Origin: Natronosalvus halobius
GTDB lineage: Archaea; Halobacteriota; Halobacteria; Halobacteriales; Natrialbaceae
Direction of reading: 5' to 3'
Assembly (NCBI RefSeq): GCF_024138145.1
Contig: NZ_CP099997.1
Span: 1,302,001 to 1,366,000, forward strand
DNA length: 64,000 nucleotides
The notes under the pieces were generated by a model. The model was not told where the DNA came from. It searched no databases and saw only the letters and a list, made by a program, of their open reading frames with translations. The translations under genes were made by a program, and so were the position numbers. Within the stretch, counting starts at the first letter, position 1; every line of letters starts with the position of its first letter. This document shows positions 34,628 through 43,306 of the stretch, piece by piece.

Positions 34628-36535
34628 ATGGATAATCGGGTACGCCGGCGAGACGTCCTGGCCACGCTCGGGGCCGCTGCCAGCGCGTCCCTCGCCGGCT
34701 GTTCGGAGTATATCTGGTCGGGAACCAATGGCACCTCGCCCGACCCAATCTCACTCGAAATCAAGACCGTTCCGACCGACGACGACGTCATCGCTCCGAA
34801 AATCGCGAACCAGTTGACCGACAACCTCCGCACAGTCGGAATCGACACCGATCACGTCCCGCTCGAGGAAGCCGAACTCTACCGCGAGGTGCTAATCGAG
34901 CGAAACTACGACATCTTCATCGTCCGCCACCCCGGCATCGACGAAGTCGACTCGCTCCGGTCGCTCCTCCACTCGGATTTCGTCGGCGAGCAAGGTTGGC
35001 AGAACCCGTTTCGCTTCTCCGATCCCACGGCAGACAATCACCTCGATTCACAGCGCGAGGCGGATGGAGACGAACGACGCGAGATCTTCGACTCCCTGTT
35101 TACCTACCTCACCCAGGACGATACGGCTCCGTACACTGTCGTCGCCCACCACGACCACCTCGGCGCCGTCGACGCCGACCTCTCACTGTCCCGGATCCCG
35201 TTTACCCCGCGGGAGTATCTCGAGGCCGTCACGAATCCACCCGACGACGAGATCGACCGACCACTTCGTGCCGGACTGTTCGGCTATCAGCGCACGTCAC
35301 GCCTGAACCCGCTCGTTGTCGACCTGACCGACGTCCAGACGATTCTGGACCTGGTGTACGATCCGCTCGTTCGGAAGTTCGAAGAGGAGTACGTCCACTG
35401 GCTCGCCAACGGCATCGAGTGGGAGGAATCCAGTGGCGCCCTCGAGGCGACGGTGACACTCCACGACGGCCTCCACTGGCACGACAGCGAACCAATCGAC
35501 GCCGAGGACGTCCGGTTCACGGTCGATTTTCTCTCCGACACCTCGCTCGGAGAGGCCGAAAGCCCCGTCACGGCACCACAATTACGGGGTCGTCAGTCGC
35601 TGATCGACGAGGTCACCGTCGTCGGCGAGCGAACCGCCCGCATTCGCTTCGACGACGTCTCTCGGGAAGTGGCCCGATGGGCGCTCACGCTCCCCCTGCT
35701 GCCAGAACACGTCTGGTACGAGCGTTCGGAACTCGTCGGCGATCACCAGACCGCCGCCCTCAACTGGGATAACTCCGAACCCATCGGCTCCGGCCTGTTC
35801 GCGTTCGTCGAGTCCGAAGACGGGGAGTCAGTCACCCTCGAGTTGTTCGAGGACCACGTGCTGTACGAGCCCGAATCCGAATCTGAGTCCGAAGACGAAG
35901 ACGAAGACGAAGACGAACCGGCGACGGACGACCCCGAGACGGAGCCTGAGTCAGACGGCGGAACCACCAATGGGACGGACGACGAACTCGAAGACGAGAT
36001 GGACGACGAACTCGAAGATGGGGACGAGGACGATCAGTTCGACGACGAAGACGCGTCCACGGAGGCTGACGCCAAATTCGACGGCCTCGAGTTTCGCGTC
36101 CTGCCGAACGCCGGAGCCGCTCTCGACGCGCTGATCGACGGCGACCTCGACTTCATCGCCAATCAGATCCCGGCGACTCGACTCGACGAGGTCCAGGACG
36201 AAGAATCCATTCGGACGACGACCCAGGACACCGGGGCGTTCTACATGATCGGGTACAATCTGACCCACTCCTCGCTCGGCAATCCTCGGTTCAGGGGCGT
36301 GATATCGCAGTTGATCGACCGAGAAAATGCGGTCGAGGCGATTTTTCACGGGTATGCGAGGGCGCCAGAGGCCCAGAGTGCCTTCGTCGGCATCCCTGCC
36401 GACCAGTGGGACACCGACCGCTACGCTTCGGGGTACGCGTTCCCGGGCCAGGACGGTGAACTCGACGAGGAACAGGCACGCGCGCTGTTCGAGGAGGCTG
36501 GATACAATTACGTCAACGGCGAACTCGTCGAGTGA
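34628..36535 (+). CDS. Orphan ABC binding lipoprotein, family 5 (peptide/nickel type)
   Basis: A 635-residue lipoprotein: Tat-like signal RRRDVLATLGAAAS with lipobox LAGC, then a family 5 solute-binding fold (VHWLANGIEWEES, TLHDGLHWHDSEPIDAEDVRFT, LPLLPEHVWY, NLTHSSLGNPRFRGVISQLIDRENAV in outline). A block of about 65 almost purely acidic residues (about 416-480) is inserted in the fold, which is not normal for the family. No permease or ATPase genes are nearby. It may serve another transporter or act as a receptor. The ATG at 34628 follows a GTG two codons earlier in frame. Confidence 0.85.
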   Translation: MDNRVRRRDVLATLGAAASASLAGCSEYIWSGTNGTSPDPISLEIKTVPTDDDVIAPKIANQLTDNLRTVGIDTDHVPLEEAELYREVLIERNYDIFIVRHPGIDEVDSLRSLLHSDFVGEQGWQNPFRFSDPTADNHLDSQREADGDERREIFDSLFTYLTQDDTAPYTVVAHHDHLGAVDADLSLSRIPFTPREYLEAVTNPPDDEIDRPLRAGLFGYQRTSRLNPLVVDLTDVQTILDLVYDPLVRKFEEEYVHWLANGIEWEESSGALEATVTLHDGLHWHDSEPIDAEDVRFTVDFLSDTSLGEAESPVTAPQLRGRQSLIDEVTVVGERTARIRFDDVSREVARWALTLPLLPEHVWYERSELVGDHQTAALNWDNSEPIGSGLFAFVESEDGESVTLELFEDHVLYEPESESESEDEDEDEDEPATDDPETEPESDGGTTNGTDDELEDEMDDELEDGDEDDQFDDEDASTEADAKFDGLEFRVLPNAGAALDALIDGDLDFIANQIPATRLDEVQDEESIRTTTQDTGAFYMIGYNLTHSSLGNPRFRGVISQLIDRENAVEAIFHGYARAPEAQSAFVGIPADQWDTDRYASGYAFPGQDGELDEEQARALFEEAGYNYVNGELVE

Positions 36536-36562
36536 TCGGCCGCGTCAGCTTTGCATAGCAGG

Positions 36563-36651
36563 GCTTCCGGTCACAGTCACACTGGGCCTTCGGCCATATT
36601 GCTCACCCAGGCCTTCGGTCACAGTGCTCACCCAGGCCTTCGGTCGATCAC
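36563..36651. repeat. 25-bp imperfect tandem repeat
   Basis: GCTCACCCAGGCCTTCGGTC starts at 36601 and 36626; degenerate copies with GGGCCTTCGG and GGGCTTCCGG precede it. It sits between the binding protein and the PAP2 gene. Confidence 0.7.
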
Positions 36652-36712
36652 CGTGAACTGATTCGACCGCGAGCAGATTGTTTTAACCCCGTCGAGAACG
36701 TACCAGGAGCGT

Positions 36713-37606
36713 ATGGCACTCGAAGGAGTCGTGCTGGACCTCGCGCTCGGCGTCGGCGTGATGCTCTGCTCCGCGACCCTGGTCCTGATCGGGCCGGCAC
36801 GATTCACCCGCGCACTCCGGGATGCTGGCTCGCGGTTTCGAAACGCATCCCTCTCCCTCGGCGCCCTCCTCGGCGTGTTGGTCCTCAGATGGGGGGCCTC
36901 CCAGAGCGTCCCGTGGGCCTCCCAGGACATCATGTCGTGGTTACAGTTTCGCGTCGTCGGCCGAAACATCACGCCGCTGATCGACCGGTTCGAGCGGGAA
37001 CTGTTCGCCGAGAACCCCGTCATCGTGCTCCAGTCGCTCGAGAGCGACCTCCTGACGTCGTTTTTCGTCTTCAGTTACCTCTATGGCTACGCCTTCTTGC
37101 TCCTGTTCCCATTCGTCGCGTACTTCTCGCTACAGCGAATGGACCGGTTCAATTCGCTGGTGCTCGCGTTTACGGCGAACTACGCCATCGGCCTGCTCTG
37201 TTACGTGTTGTTCATCGCCTACGGGCCGCGAAACCTGCTCGCCCTCGATGTCGTCCCGCTCCTTTACGAGTCCTATCCACAGGCCCGGTTCCTGACCAAC
37301 GAGATCAACCAGAACACGAACGTCTTCCCCTCGCTTCACACGTCGCTGTCGGTGAGCGTCTTCTTCCTCGCACTGGCAACCCGCGACGAGTATCCGCTCT
37401 GGGTTCCCATCTCGGGCGTCCTGGCGCTGAGCGTCGTCGTCTCGACGATGTACCTCGGCATCCACTGGTTTTCGGACGTCGCGGCCGGGATCGCGCTCGC
37501 GGCCGTGAGCGTCTACATCGGGCTCAACTTCGACCTCGAGAAGTACCGAGGGCCGCTCCTAGAAGCCGCGTCGCGGCGGACCTGGCGGCGAGTGGGCGGG
37601 AGTTAG
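36713..37606 (+). CDS. PAP2 superfamily membrane phosphatase/transferase
   Basis: A 297-residue protein with about six or seven membrane helices. The PAP2 catalytic motifs are FPSLHTS with His209 and GIHWFSDVAAG with His251 and Asp255. The spacing and the SLHT form are like the AUR1/inositol-phosphoceramide group rather than classic PSGH phosphatases, so a lipid phosphotransferase is possible. TATA-like TTTTAAC at about 36682 lies about 28 bp before the ATG. Confidence 0.87.
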   Translation: MALEGVVLDLALGVGVMLCSATLVLIGPARFTRALRDAGSRFRNASLSLGALLGVLVLRWGASQSVPWASQDIMSWLQFRVVGRNITPLIDRFERELFAENPVIVLQSLESDLLTSFFVFSYLYGYAFLLLFPFVAYFSLQRMDRFNSLVLAFTANYAIGLLCYVLFIAYGPRNLLALDVVPLLYESYPQARFLTNEINQNTNVFPSLHTSLSVSVFFLALATRDEYPLWVPISGVLALSVVVSTMYLGIHWFSDVAAGIALAAVSVYIGLNFDLEKYRGPLLEAASRRTWRRVGGS

Positions 37607-37654
37607 GGAGTCAGAAATCACACGGAATAGAATTCATCGACACCGGCGAGTCCC

Positions 37655-38623
37655 TCACTCGGCCCAGTAGGCTTCGCCCGGCTGGTCCGTGAAGACCGCC
37701 CGTTCGAGCAGTTCGATGGCCTTCTCGAGGCCCTCCGTCGAACTCGTGAGCGAGTCCTCGTGCTCGATGCTCAGCACGTCGTCGTAACCGACCATGCGTA
37801 GCGTCGAGACGATGTCCTTCCAGTGACCCTCGCCGTGTCCGTAGCCCACCGAGCGGAACAGCCACGACCGGTTGGCCTCGTCGTCGTAGGCCGTCGTGTC
37901 CAGGACGCCTTTCACGCGCGACTCCTCCTCGTAGATGCGGGTGTCCTTGGCGTGGACGTGGTGGATCGCGTCGCGCTTCCCGAGATGGCGAATCGCGTCC
38001 GTGATCGAAATCCCCTGCCAGTAGAGGTGCGAGGGGTCGAAGTTCGCCCCGACGCGCTCGTTGGTCGCCTCGCGCAACTCGAACAGGCCGCTGGGTTCGT
38101 AGATCAGCATGTTCGGGTGCATCTCGATCGCCAGATCGACGCCGTGATCGTCCGCGTACGCGGCCAGGTCGCCCCAGTACTCGCGGGCGACCTCCCACTG
38201 GTACTCGTGGGCGTCGGCGTGTTCGCTCGGCCACGGCGCCGTGATCCAGTTGGGGACCTCGTCGTTCGGTCCACCCGCGGGGAGACCCGAGAAACAGGTG
38301 ACGGTGCCGACATCGAGCTGGTCGGCCAACTCGATCGCCTCTCGGAGTTCCGTATCCGCCTCACTGGCCCGTTCCTCGTCCGGGTGGAGCGGATTGTTGT
38401 GGGTCGCGAGCGCACTGATTCGCATCTCGTGATCCTCGAGCAGCGCGTGGAGGTCCGCTTGCGCGTCCTCGTCGTCGAGGTACTCGTCTCGAGGCAGGTG
38501 GGTGTCGCCCGGGTAGCCGCCGACGCCGGGTTCGATCGCGCCGACGCCCCGCTCGGCGAGGTAGGCGACGGCGTCCTCGAGCGATTCACCGTACAGCGGT
38601 GGGGTGTGTACGCCGATGTCCAT
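37655..38623 (-). CDS. Sugar phosphate isomerase/epimerase (AP endonuclease 2 fold)
   Basis: A 322-residue TIM barrel like IolE and xylose isomerase-type epimerases. Metal ligands are visible in LAIEMHPNMLIYEP (Glu, His), GANFDPSHLYWQG (Asp, His), HHVHAKD (His) and LSIEHED (Glu). It is the last gene of the sugar cluster and follows the Gfo/Idh/MocA dehydrogenase. Such pairs act on inositols or oxidised sugars after uptake. The exact substrate is unknown. Confidence 0.88.
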   Translation of the reverse strand: MDIGVHTPPLYGESLEDAVAYLAERGVGAIEPGVGGYPGDTHLPRDEYLDDEDAQADLHALLEDHEMRISALATHNNPLHPDEERASEADTELREAIELADQLDVGTVTCFSGLPAGGPNDEVPNWITAPWPSEHADAHEYQWEVAREYWGDLAAYADDHGVDLAIEMHPNMLIYEPSGLFELREATNERVGANFDPSHLYWQGISITDAIRHLGKRDAIHHVHAKDTRIYEEESRVKGVLDTTAYDDEANRSWLFRSVGYGHGEGHWKDIVSTLRMVGYDDVLSIEHEDSLTSSTEGLEKAIELLERAVFTDQPGEAYWAE

Positions 38624-38724
38624 ACGTCTCGACCGACGACTGCTGGCGAAATAAAAGGGCGGGTACGCGCAGTCGTCCAGTTCTCGACGTCTCGCCGTCT
38701 CGACGGCAGGACGGCCAGAGGCGA

Positions 38725-39804
38725 TCAAGGAGACTCGAAATCCATCACACACTTGCCCAGGTCGCTCGAGCGATAGATCCCGTCGATCACCTGCTGCACC
38801 GCGAACGCCTGGTCGACGCTGTCCTCGAGCGACCGGCCGCTGACGATGGCGTCGAAAAACGCGCGCTGTTCGTCGGCGTGGGTGTCGTTGTGAGCCGTCT
38901 CCACGGACGTATCCTCGAGGTGGTGTGGACCGGCCGCACTCGCGGAATAAAACGAGAGATCCCCCTCGAGGAAGTCGAACCGTGCGGCCGCCTCGGTGCC
39001 GCGGACGAAGAACTCGTGGGTCGGCGGGCGGTTCGTCGCCCAGGCGACCTCGAGCGAGATCGTCCGGTTGTCCGCACAGCGAATAAAGGCGCTGGCGGAG
39101 TCGTCCACGTCGAACTCGTCCGGCCCGGCGTCGTCGCCCCACATGTCGAGGTAGGCGTACTCCTCCTGGATGCCGAACTCGGTTCGCGTCACGCCGTTGA
39201 CCTCGACGACGTCGGGGTACTCGTGGAGGTAGAGTGCGAGGTCGATGGCGTGGACGCCGAGGTCGATCAACGCACCGCCGCCCGCGACCGCCCGGCGGGT
39301 GAACCAGGAGCCGCGGCCGGGAACGCCTCGCCGACGGACGTAGTTCGCCTCGATGTGGTTCACCCGCCCGAGGTCGCCGCGTTCGATCCGATCGCGGACG
39401 ATTCGAACGGTGTTCAGGAAGCGGTTGTTGAACCCGACCATGCAGACGGCGTCGCTCGCCTTCGCGGCGTCGACGATTCGTCTGGCGCTCTCGAGGGAGT
39501 GCGCGAGCGGTTTCTCGACCAGAACGTGCACGTCTCGCTCGAGCGCGGCGACGGTGTACTCCTCGTGGAACTTGTTCGGCGTGGTGACGATTACGGCGTC
39601 GACCTCGTCGTAGAGGTCGGTGTGGTCGTCGTACGCGTCGACGTCGTAGCGACGCGCGAAGCTCTCCCGAGCCTCCGCGGAGATGTCCATGCCGCCGACG
39701 AGGGGGACGCCGAGGTCGAGCAGCCGCTCCGTGTGGTACTGCCCGATGTTTCCGAGGCCGACGAGGCCGGTCCGAAGCGTCGTTCGGTCGTGTTGTGGCG
39801 TCAT
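38725..39804 (-). CDS. Gfo/Idh/MocA family dehydrogenase
   Basis: A 359-residue protein. The N-terminal Rossmann fold has GLVGLGNIGQYHTERL, followed by the EKPLAHS motif (catalytic Lys) near residue 100 and GGALIDLGVHAIDLA (catalytic Asp/His) in the C-terminal domain. It probably oxidises a sugar or inositol with NAD(P). It lies between the small membrane protein and the isomerase, all read leftwards. A hairpin just upstream separates it from the transporter genes. Confidence 0.92.
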   Translation of the reverse strand: MTPQHDRTTLRTGLVGLGNIGQYHTERLLDLGVPLVGGMDISAEARESFARRYDVDAYDDHTDLYDEVDAVIVTTPNKFHEEYTVAALERDVHVLVEKPLAHSLESARRIVDAAKASDAVCMVGFNNRFLNTVRIVRDRIERGDLGRVNHIEANYVRRRGVPGRGSWFTRRAVAGGGALIDLGVHAIDLALYLHEYPDVVEVNGVTRTEFGIQEEYAYLDMWGDDAGPDEFDVDDSASAFIRCADNRTISLEVAWATNRPPTHEFFVRGTEAAARFDFLEGDLSFYSASAAGPHHLEDTSVETAHNDTHADEQRAFFDAIVSGRSLEDSVDQAFAVQQVIDGIYRSSDLGKCVMDFESP

Positions 39805-39825
39805 GTGCGGTGAGTGCGTCTCCCG

Positions 39826-39843
39826 GTCGAGTCAGAACTCGAC
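39826..39843. promoter_or_regulatory. Stem-loop between transporter and enzyme genes
   Basis: GTCGAGT-CAGA-ACTCGAC is a perfect 7-4-7 stem exactly between the stop of the small membrane protein gene and the dehydrogenase start. It may be a partial terminator or RNA processing site. Confidence 0.45.
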
Positions 39844-40047
39844 TCAGTACAGCTGTCGCTCCCGTTCGTCCCGCTCGTCTCGTTCTGTCGCATCGTCCTC
39901 GAGACGTCGTCGCCCCCGGCGGTACCGACGGATTCCAGGGACGATCTTGTATCGCACGTCGAGGACGAACGAGACGATGCCGTAGATCCAGAAGAAAAAC
40001 AGGACGAGCAGACCGCCGTAGTAGATCGCGATGACGAGGTTGCTCAT
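39844..40047 (-). CDS. Small single-helix membrane protein of the sugar cluster
   Basis: A 67-residue protein with an N-terminal hydrophobic stretch of about 35 residues (LVIAIYYGGLLVLFFFWIYG and on), then a basic/acidic tail (RRYRRGRRRLEDDATERDER). The ATG at 40047 overlaps the stop of the ABC ATPase by 4 bp, so it is translated with the transporter. Its function is unknown; an accessory role in the transporter is only inferred. Confidence 0.75.
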   Translation of the reverse strand: MSNLVIAIYYGGLLVLFFFWIYGIVSFVLDVRYKIVPGIRRYRRGRRRLEDDATERDERDERERQLY

Positions 40048-41252
40048 GAGTAGCTGTCGGACCCCGCTTCGGTCGGCGTCGTGTCGTCGCCCGGGGACTG
40101 TTCGGCGAGCGTCTCGATGCCGTGAACCAGCGCTTCGCCCGACCTGGTGTCGAAGAGGTGGATGCTCGAGCGATCCAGGACGACGCTGGTCTCCTGGTCT
40201 TCCTCGATCGGCGTGTCGGGATCGAGGCTCATGAGCAACTCGCCCGTCGAAGCGCCGGCGACGTCCTCGTCCATCGTTCGACTCGGGCCGTCCGCGAGGC
40301 GCAGGTAGACGAACACCTCGTTGCCCATCGGCTCCAGGACGTCCGTGGTGACGGGGATCTCCCGCGTGGCGGTCGAGAGCGACTCGGTTCGGTCGGCCAG
40401 GTGGACGTCCTCCGGCCTGACGCCGAGTGTCACGTGGTCGCCGACCGTGACGCCCTCGATCGTGGACGGGTCGAACGCGACGTCGAACCACTCGCTTCGG
40501 AGGCCGTCCTCGGCGAGTTCGCCCTCGACGAAGTTCATCGACGGCGAGCCGATGAACCCGGCGACGAACAGATTGGCGGGCTCGTTGTAACAGACCAGCG
40601 GCGGGTCGATCTGCTGGAGTTCGCCCGCATTGATGACGGCGATGCGATCGGACATCGTCATCGCCTCGGCCTGGTCGTGAGTGACGTAGATGATCGTCGT
40701 ATCGAGTTCCTTGTGCAGACGCTGGAGTTCGGTCCGCATGTGGACTCTGAGCTTTGCGTCGAGGTTCGCCAGCGGTTCGTCCATCAGGAAGACGTCCGGC
40801 TCGCGGACGATCGCCCGCGCGATTGCCACGCGCTGGCGCTGTCCCCCGGACATCTCGTCGGGCATTCGGTCGAGCATGCCCTCGAGTTGAACGATGTCGG
40901 CGGCCTGGTCGACCCGGCGGTCAATCTCGTCCTTGTCGTATTTCCGGAGTCGGAGACCGAACGAGATGTTCTCGTAGACGTCCATGTGTGGGAACAGCGC
41001 GATGTTCTGGAAGACCATCGACACCCCACGATCCTTCGGCGGCAAGTTCGTGACGTCGACGTCGCCGATGTAGACCTCACCCTCCGTGGGCTTCGTGAGG
41101 CCGGCGATGGTCTCCATCGTCGTCGACTTTCCACACCCCGAGGGGCCGACGAGGCAGACGAACTCCCCGTCTTCGATCTCGAGGTTCATGTCGTCGACCG
41201 CGGTGACGTCTTCGTAGCGTTTCGTGACGTGTTCGAGTGTTACGCGTGCCAT
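40044..41252 (-). CDS. Sugar ABC ATPase, MalK/UgpC type
   Basis: A 402-residue ATPase with all ABC motifs: Walker A GPSGCGKST, Q-loop VFQNIALFPHM, signature MSGGQRQRV, Walker B FLMDEP, switch YVTHDQAEAM. A MalK-type C-terminal OB/TOBE region of about 160 residues follows. The ATPase energises uptake by the two permeases encoded just upstream. It sits 3 bp from the permease gene and overlaps the small membrane gene. Confidence 0.94.
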   Translation of the reverse strand: MARVTLEHVTKRYEDVTAVDDMNLEIEDGEFVCLVGPSGCGKSTTMETIAGLTKPTEGEVYIGDVDVTNLPPKDRGVSMVFQNIALFPHMDVYENISFGLRLRKYDKDEIDRRVDQAADIVQLEGMLDRMPDEMSGGQRQRVAIARAIVREPDVFLMDEPLANLDAKLRVHMRTELQRLHKELDTTIIYVTHDQAEAMTMSDRIAVINAGELQQIDPPLVCYNEPANLFVAGFIGSPSMNFVEGELAEDGLRSEWFDVAFDPSTIEGVTVGDHVTLGVRPEDVHLADRTESLSTATREIPVTTDVLEPMGNEVFVYLRLADGPSRTMDEDVAGASTGELLMSLDPDTPIEEDQETSVVLDRSSIHLFDTRSGEALVHGIETLAEQSPGDDTTPTEAGSDSYS

Positions 41253-41255
41253 GAT

Positions 41256-42308
41256 TTACTCCTTGAGTGCGCCGGCGGTCAGTCCGCTGACGATGCGTTC
41301 CTGGGCGACGACGACGAGGATCACGACGGGCAGGACCCCGATGATGCTCGCGGCCGCCATCAGGTTGAACTCCGTCGAGTACTGGGTCTGGTAGCTCAGG
41401 ATCCCGCCGACCAGCGGCGACCAGTTCTGGGGCTGGTTCCCGATGGCCATGATCGAACTGAAGAAGTACTCGTTGTAGACGGCGATAAAGGTGAGCACAG
41501 CCGCCGTCGCCACGCCGGGCGCCGACAGCGGCATGATGACCCGGAACAGCGCTCCCAGCCGGGTCGTCCCCTCGACGCGCGCCGCGTCCTCGAGGCCGTC
41601 GGGAATCTGGGCGTAGAACGTCGTCAGGATGAAAATCGCCAGCGGCAAGAACAGCGCGCTGAACGGCAGGACCATCGACGGCGGGCTGTTGACCAGCCGC
41701 GGCGACTGGAACAGTTCGACACCCAGGAACGGGATCACGACGGCGTTGCCGGTGAACGCCTCGAACAGCGGCACCAGGAACGCCGCCGGCGGGAAGTACG
41801 AAATCGCCAGGATCCCGAGCATGAGCGCCCCGCGGCCGGGGAACTCGAGGCGCCCGAAGACGTAACCGGCGAGGCTCGCGATCATGATGACGATGATGGT
41901 CGTGATCGTCGCCAGCACGAAGCTGTTGAAGACGTAGAGGTGGAACGGGATCACCTCGAAGACCTCAACGAACGACTCCACCCGGAACGCCTGCGGCGTC
42001 GGGAACGGGATCTCGAGGCCCAGGAACGAGAGCGTCCAGTCGCCCGCGATGATGTCCGTGTTTGGCGTCAGCGCGAGCACGAGCAGCCAGTAGAAGGGGA
42101 ACAACGTCGTCGCCAGGAAGAAGATCGCGACGACGTAAAACAGCGCCCGGTAGAGGCGGTCCCGACTCCCCGAGTCGGTGAGCACCGATCGCGTCCAGCG
42201 CTCGAGCGGGCCGCCGTCCTCGGCCTCTCCGCGGCGAGTTTCCGACGCGGCGTCGGGCGTTCCGGACTCGGCTCGAGGCGGCGTTCCGGTTCCCGATTCG
42301 ACCCCCAT
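41256..42308 (-). CDS. Sugar ABC permease, MalG type
   Basis: A 350-residue permease with six membrane helices. The charged N-terminal tail of about 50 residues is a haloarchaeal addition. The EAA loop reads EDAARVEGTTRLGALFRVIMPLSAPGV in outline. Position and family point to carbohydrate uptake. It directly abuts the MalF-type gene and is 3 bp from the ATPase gene. Confidence 0.93.
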   Translation of the reverse strand: MGVESGTGTPPRAESGTPDAASETRRGEAEDGGPLERWTRSVLTDSGSRDRLYRALFYVVAIFFLATTLFPFYWLLVLALTPNTDIIAGDWTLSFLGLEIPFPTPQAFRVESFVEVFEVIPFHLYVFNSFVLATITTIIVIMIASLAGYVFGRLEFPGRGALMLGILAISYFPPAAFLVPLFEAFTGNAVVIPFLGVELFQSPRLVNSPPSMVLPFSALFLPLAIFILTTFYAQIPDGLEDAARVEGTTRLGALFRVIMPLSAPGVATAAVLTFIAVYNEYFFSSIMAIGNQPQNWSPLVGGILSYQTQYSTEFNLMAAASIIGVLPVVILVVVAQERIVSGLTAGALKE

Positions 42309-43298
42309 CTACAACCCCTCCTTGTACTGCTGGTAGACGACGATCAACACGACCGCACCGATGATGCCTGCCGTGACGAACGCGATCGCCGAGGCGAGGC
42401 CGCGCTGGGTCGTGAACGTCGCGACGACCATGCACGTCAGCGATGGCACGGCAGTACAGCCGGCGGTCGAGTCGATCAGACCGTAAACGCGCATGGCGTC
42501 GATCGTCCGGAAGAGGATGGCGATGCCCAACGTCGGCACGATGAGCGGGAACGTGATGAGCTTGAACTGCTGCCAGCGCGTGGCGCCCGCCACCTTCGCG
42601 ACGTCGTAGAGGCTCCGGTCGATGCTCTGGAGGCCCGCGAGGATGAGTAAGGCCATGAACGCCGACGTCTTCCAGATGTCCGCGACGGTGACGATGATCA
42701 ACCCGCTCGAGGGATCGTTCAGCGTGTTCTCCTGGGCGACGATGCCAAGCCGGGCGATCAGGTCGGCGGCGAACCCGGTGCTCGGGTGGAACATCAGGTA
42801 GAAGATCATCCCCTGGATGACGATGGGGATCGCCCACGGGATGATGATGGCCACGCGAACCCAGCTCCGGCCCCGAAAGTCCTGATCCAGGACGAGCGCC
42901 TGACCGAATCCGATGATCGTCTCGAAAAAGACGCTCACGAACGTGAAGATGAGCGTCACCATCAGGGCGCTCCGGAACATCGCACTCCCGGTGAGATCGG
43001 TCGGAAGGAACGTCGACGACCCGGGGAGCCACCGGTCCGCGTCGCCGGTAAACAGACTCACGTAGTGATCGAGGCCGACGAACTCCCCAGATCCCGCGCC
43101 AATGAGGTCCGTGAACAGCGACATCTCGAGGGTTCGCAAGAGCGGGTACAGCGCGATGGCCCCGAGGAGGACGAAGACGGGCGTCAACAGGAGGTAGGCG
43201 AAGCCGGTTTCGCCGAGGTTCTCCATCCACCTGGTGATCGCGACGAGCGGTCCCGTCCGTCTCGATTCGCGTGTCGGGCCGCTCGATTCTGTACTCAT
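42309..43298 (-). CDS. Sugar ABC permease, MalF/UgpA type
   Basis: A 329-residue permease with six membrane helices and an EAA loop (YDVAKVAGATRWQQFKLITFPLIVPTL in outline). The large periplasmic loop of MalF is short here, as in UgpA/LacF types. The stop is the base before the MalG-type gene ends its start, so the genes are coupled. It forms a heterodimer with that permease. Confidence 0.93.
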   Translation of the reverse strand: MSTESSGPTRESRRTGPLVAITRWMENLGETGFAYLLLTPVFVLLGAIALYPLLRTLEMSLFTDLIGAGSGEFVGLDHYVSLFTGDADRWLPGSSTFLPTDLTGSAMFRSALMVTLIFTFVSVFFETIIGFGQALVLDQDFRGRSWVRVAIIIPWAIPIVIQGMIFYLMFHPSTGFAADLIARLGIVAQENTLNDPSSGLIIVTVADIWKTSAFMALLILAGLQSIDRSLYDVAKVAGATRWQQFKLITFPLIVPTLGIAILFRTIDAMRVYGLIDSTAGCTAVPSLTCMVVATFTTQRGLASAIAFVTAGIIGAVVLIVVYQQYKEGL

Positions 43299-43306
43299 GG
43301 GTCACG

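Noticed and set aside
40122-42650. Very long open frame (842 codons) on the plus strand across the ABC genes
   Set aside because: It lies opposite three well-defined transporter genes; its translation is a mix of Arg, Glu and Val typical of antisense frames in GC-rich DNA.
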